Source of the DNA: Odiellus spinosus | Lineage: Eukaryota; Arthropoda; Arachnida; Opiliones; Phalangiidae | Direction of reading: 5' to 3' | Assembly (NCBI GenBank): GCA_963920705.1 | Contig: OY987226.1 | Coordinates: 13,270,501 to 13,334,500, forward strand | DNA: 64,000 nucleotides | Shown here: piece after piece, positions 60,691 to 64,000 of the stretch | How positions within the stretch are numbered: the first letter of the stretch is position 1 | Layout: the number at the start of each line of letters is the position of its first letter | The notes under the pieces: generated by a model | The model's input: only the letters and a program-made list of their open reading frames with translations | Databases searched by the model: none | Told to the model about the DNA's origin: nothing | Program-made: the position numbers and the translations under genes

Positions 60691-63392
60691 TCAATTTTTC
60701 CAATTAATTTACATAAATGACCCTTATACTTCTTTACGTATAGTTCCCTATATTTCTTCAAAGGTTTTGCCAAATTCTCTCTAGTCGCCCATTCTAAGTT
60801 AGGTTAGACGTATCCGTACGCGTTTCAAGTAGAAGAGATCAAGAGATTCTATAGAGTTGTCCTTTAAGACGTAGGGGGCAAGTTTCTTATAGATGGTTTG
60901 GCGGGTGAGAGGGAGGGAGGGTTGAGGTGGTTTCGTGCCACTCTTATCATGGGCTATAATTTCCCCGCTATGGCAAACACATCAATCAGAGAGGTAAAGA
61001 GCCGAGCCGCGCAGCTCGCCGACCGCCACCGAAATACTGAAGCGTATATACACATTTCCCCTTGCACGCTCGAGCTAAGCGCGAATAAATTTTATTTTTA
61101 AGTTTTTATAGGAGAAAGTTAAACACAGTTCCAATCCAGTTCGTACATAAGTTTTTCATTCTAGATTTTTATAAATTTTGCACGAATCTCGCCCCCACGC
61201 GTTACGATCATGATACTTTCTGGGACTACTCTATTCTATGTCTACTTTCTAGTAGCATTAACATATATTTCATGACCTTGAATTAAGCACGGTAATTTTA
61301 AAACATGACTTCGAGCAAATAGCGGAGTTACTTTTTTGTTTTATGCGTGTTTGGGTAAGAAAGTTATTAAAGAGCAGATTCCACTGGGCCGCTCTCAGAG
61401 TGATCTGAATTTCACTGAAAACCCAATTACTCTTGACCTCGCTCGCTATAGTATAGAGCATCGATCAGAGGAACGTAAAATTTAAAAAAATAGCCTCCAT
61501 AAATCATACGAGCGAAAAAAGGGCTCTTTTTCGGTTGTTCTATCGAAAATAGCAGAACAATACAAGTTGTGCAGCGAACGCTTGCAAGTTGCAAAAGAGT
61601 ATTCAGTGGATTTAGCTATATGAATGCCGTAATTCAATCTTATTTACACTCCTTTGTACCGTTCCTGGTTATCTACCATATGTCACAGTCGCCAATTTGG
61701 CTTGGGTCAACAATATTATAGTGGTAAAAACATCAAAGTATAGCAAGCATCGTTTCAAAATTTAGGGGATCTTCGAGTCAATAAATATGTATTGTGATAC
61801 AAAGTTATTACCTTCAGATATTAATGTTTGGTATTATCGGTATCTCTAGTATCTGAATTTAGTGAAAATATATCCGATATCCGATAACTAGCTCGATTAC
61901 AACTAGGTTTTGAAGAATGCTTTCCGATAAACCACGCTTCGCCCTCAACTAACATCAGCAATCCAATAAAACTATAGGAAACTTTCCATCAATTAATAAG
62001 AAATTATGTTTTTTGGAAATATATTTAAATATTGGAGAATTACTACTGAAATAGTACGAAAATACAGGTTTCAAATATGAAATATATAATTTAACACATG
62101 CTTTTCGAAATAACTTGGGTTTAATAACTAATCTCAGGGTGAAAACCGCCTTATTTCTTATTCTAAAAGTCAACACAATTATGAAGCAGATGACACGACC
62201 CAGGGACGCCAATTTTCTAAAACAATTTCACTTCATTTTGGTAATTTTGAGCGTCATCTTTATAGGAAAATGATCTAAATTATAGGAACACATCGTAAAC
62301 ATAGGAAATGTGGTTACTCTGCATCGGAAAAGGTGATTTTATGAGTGTTACATTATGCTGAAGAGCGCATAATTGAAAAGTACTTTTCGAAGTCTCATGT
62401 AACCGAGTTTTATGTGTTTAGAGGTAAGTGCTATACTGAGACATACACTATTGATAAGCTTATGTTGAACTTCATGGATCGACTTTTCTACAAAAAAACG
62501 TCTACAAAACAGTCGAAACAAGGCTTTTTATCGTCGCGGCGGTAAAATTTTAAAGCCTCTGGTTTTTTTAGTTACGCAAAACCAGTTTTAAGTCACTATT
62601 GCGTTCTTCGTAATATCCGTTGCCGCTACTGTCAAAGGCAGGGTGTCGACGTCAAAAATATTTTCTCTCTTAGACTTCTCTACGCGAAATTTTCTCTAAA
62701 GCCTTCACGTTCACGTTCAACCTCTATGGCCCAGCGGGTTGGCTTAGGTACTTTTTAGATTTGGTTCATCCCTAATACTAGATTTGCTTCTTAAAATCCA
62801 ACGTGAAAACTATGGATTTTTATATACAAATAGGCCCGCGGCTTTAATTAAGCTCGTCGCCTACTTAGATCTAAAACCACTTCATTCTAAAAGCCTACTG
62901 AGAAAATCACTCAAGTTTGAAAATCTAAAAGAATTAACTTCGGTCGCTGTTTATTATGTACGCCAAAACGTCGCCAAGATGCGAAACTAGCGTGGCCCTA
63001 CGATCCATTTTGTTTTCTTAAATCTTCGGATTTTTAAAGGAAAACGAAGACACGTACGGAACAGGGGTCCCCCTTCCTTCATTGCTAGTCTTATCGAGTC
63101 GCGAGAGATTTGTGTGAGAAAGCTTCTTTTGCCTTTCCGTGAAAAATCTATTGCTGGCTGATACAACTATCGGACCAACATCGACAAAAAAAAGTCTTTA
63201 AAACAAGTTGAGCACCCAAGAATGAGAAAATCGGACATAATTGTATGAAAATATACAAAATTATTAACAATTTTAGGATTTCAATATCAACTTCCTGTAT
63301 AAATCCAAGTGATCGACTTTCAAAGATCGAAAATGGCTAAGCTAGATAAGGTTAGGTTAAGTGTTTTTAACTCATTTTACTGATTGTAGGAT
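60691..63392. other. intergenic sequence, no gene seen
   Basis: Short frames only (60898-61101, antisense 61955-62212, 62345-62545, 62784-62990), none with recognisable domains or splice-site context. Confidence 0.5.
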
Positions 63393-63550
63393 CAATGTTA
63401 ATTTCCTATAGAGATATTTGGAATTCAATGTTAATTTCCTATAGAGATATTTGGATTGCAATGTTAATTTCCTATAGAGATATTTTGATTGCAATGTTAA
63501 TTTCTATAGAGATATTTGCATTTCCATGTTCATTTCCTATTTCAATGTTA
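63393..63550. repeat. 33 bp tandem repeat, nearly five copies
   Basis: CAATGTTAATTTCCTATAGA followed by GATATTTGGATTG recurs at 63393, 63426, 63459 and 63492, then a diverged copy near 63525. The 63492 copy has lost bases in TTTCCT. Confidence 0.93.
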
Positions 63551-63572
63551 TATTAAAATGGGAGACTTTAGG

Positions 63573-63734
63573 CGAGGGGTCAGACACTCTAAAATTCGCT
63601 GTACACCTGAGTTCACAGAGTTCAGCTTTGACAGTGCATTGAGTTCGAAATCTCATGAGCTCTGAGTTCAGCTTTGATGGTGCAAAGAGTTCCAAAATTT
63701 TGTACACCTGAGTTCGCGAGTGTCAGCCCCCTCG
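63573..63734. mobile_element. foldback MITE family G, longer copy
   Basis: Ends CGAGGGGTCAGACACTC and GAGTGTCAGCCCCCTCG are inverted. Inside, the direct phrases GTACACCTGAGTTC and GAGTTCAGCTTTGA each occur twice. Flanking ACTTTAGG (left) and ACTTTAAG (right) resemble an 8 bp target duplication with one change, as for hAT elements. A short relative is at 13528-13618. Confidence 0.8.
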
Positions 63735-64000
63735 ACTTTAAGGTCATATTAATATTGGTATATTTCTCTACAAACATGGATCTCCTCCGAATAAACCATG
63801 AACAACTATGTATTATAGACTATGGGACGGACAGACAGGATAAAAATTAAGATATTTTCCGTTAAAAATCTCTCGGGTTGAGTAAGACAGTGGGACAAGT
63901 AGAATATATATAGCCTAAGCAAGAAAAATCAGACAGTTCGAGTCGAAGTTCTAAAAATCGTATCGGCGAGCGGATTTGTAGGGAAAGCGGGCGGCCCGAT
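63735..64000. other. terminal AT-rich sequence, no gene seen
   Basis: Under 300 bp, with no open frame or repeat that I can support. Confidence 0.5.

Overview
This is AT-rich animal nuclear DNA, most likely from an arthropod and probably an insect. It shows spliced coding exons with GT/AG junctions, a LIM-homeodomain gene of the apterous (LHX2/LHX9) class, a eukaryotic DDE_Tnp_4-type DNA transposon, many MITE-like foldback elements and simple satellites. No operons, ribosomal RNA, CRISPR array or recognisable tRNA were found. The species cannot be named from the sequence.

Layout. At 97-1862 lie the last two coding exons of an apterous-like gene on the + strand; its LIM domains and 5' exons are outside the window. 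From 1.9 to 23 kb the sequence is mostly non-coding, with a cluster of three related MITEs (family A, flanked by TTAA where the ends are intact), several smaller foldback elements and degenerate AT-rich tandems. It also holds one unrecognised GC-richer open frame (12848-13109) that could be a terminal exon. At 23097-27776 there is a large inverted duplication of a DDE transposon: two head-to-head copies with about 1.7 kb arms around a 1.27 kb centre. The + copy is full length except for one in-frame TAG; the - copy is 5'-truncated and broken. From 28 to 37 kb the sequence is non-coding, with old repeats and one textbook heat-shock-element motif.

The most unusual object is at 38362-40973. A CpG-rich stretch with a YY1-like motif and a CRE palindrome, interrupted by a 280 bp MITE, precedes an array of about 92 copies of a 27 bp unit. 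The unit is divisible by three. One + frame (repeat QGFPLNFDS) continues from a plausible start codon with a short unique Cys-containing leader, through degenerate units at both edges, to a stop codon. Every other frame closes in the degenerate right edge. Four small frame-breaking indels lie inside the homogeneous core and cancel out in total. This may be a fast-evolving repeat-protein gene, or the decayed or mis-assembled copy of one.

From 41 to 64 kb the sequence is again non-coding: an AT-rich tract followed by a strong 64 nt hairpin, further MITE families (D, E, A, C, G), a nested foldback cluster at 53.3-53.7 kb, tandem repeats of roughly 170, 30, 33 and 22 bp, and a GC-richer patch at 54.4-54.7 kb. 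Apart from the apterous exons and the transposase, no open frame could be tied to a known family. Functional relationships between these elements are not evident beyond repeat-driven expansion of the apterous neighbourhood.
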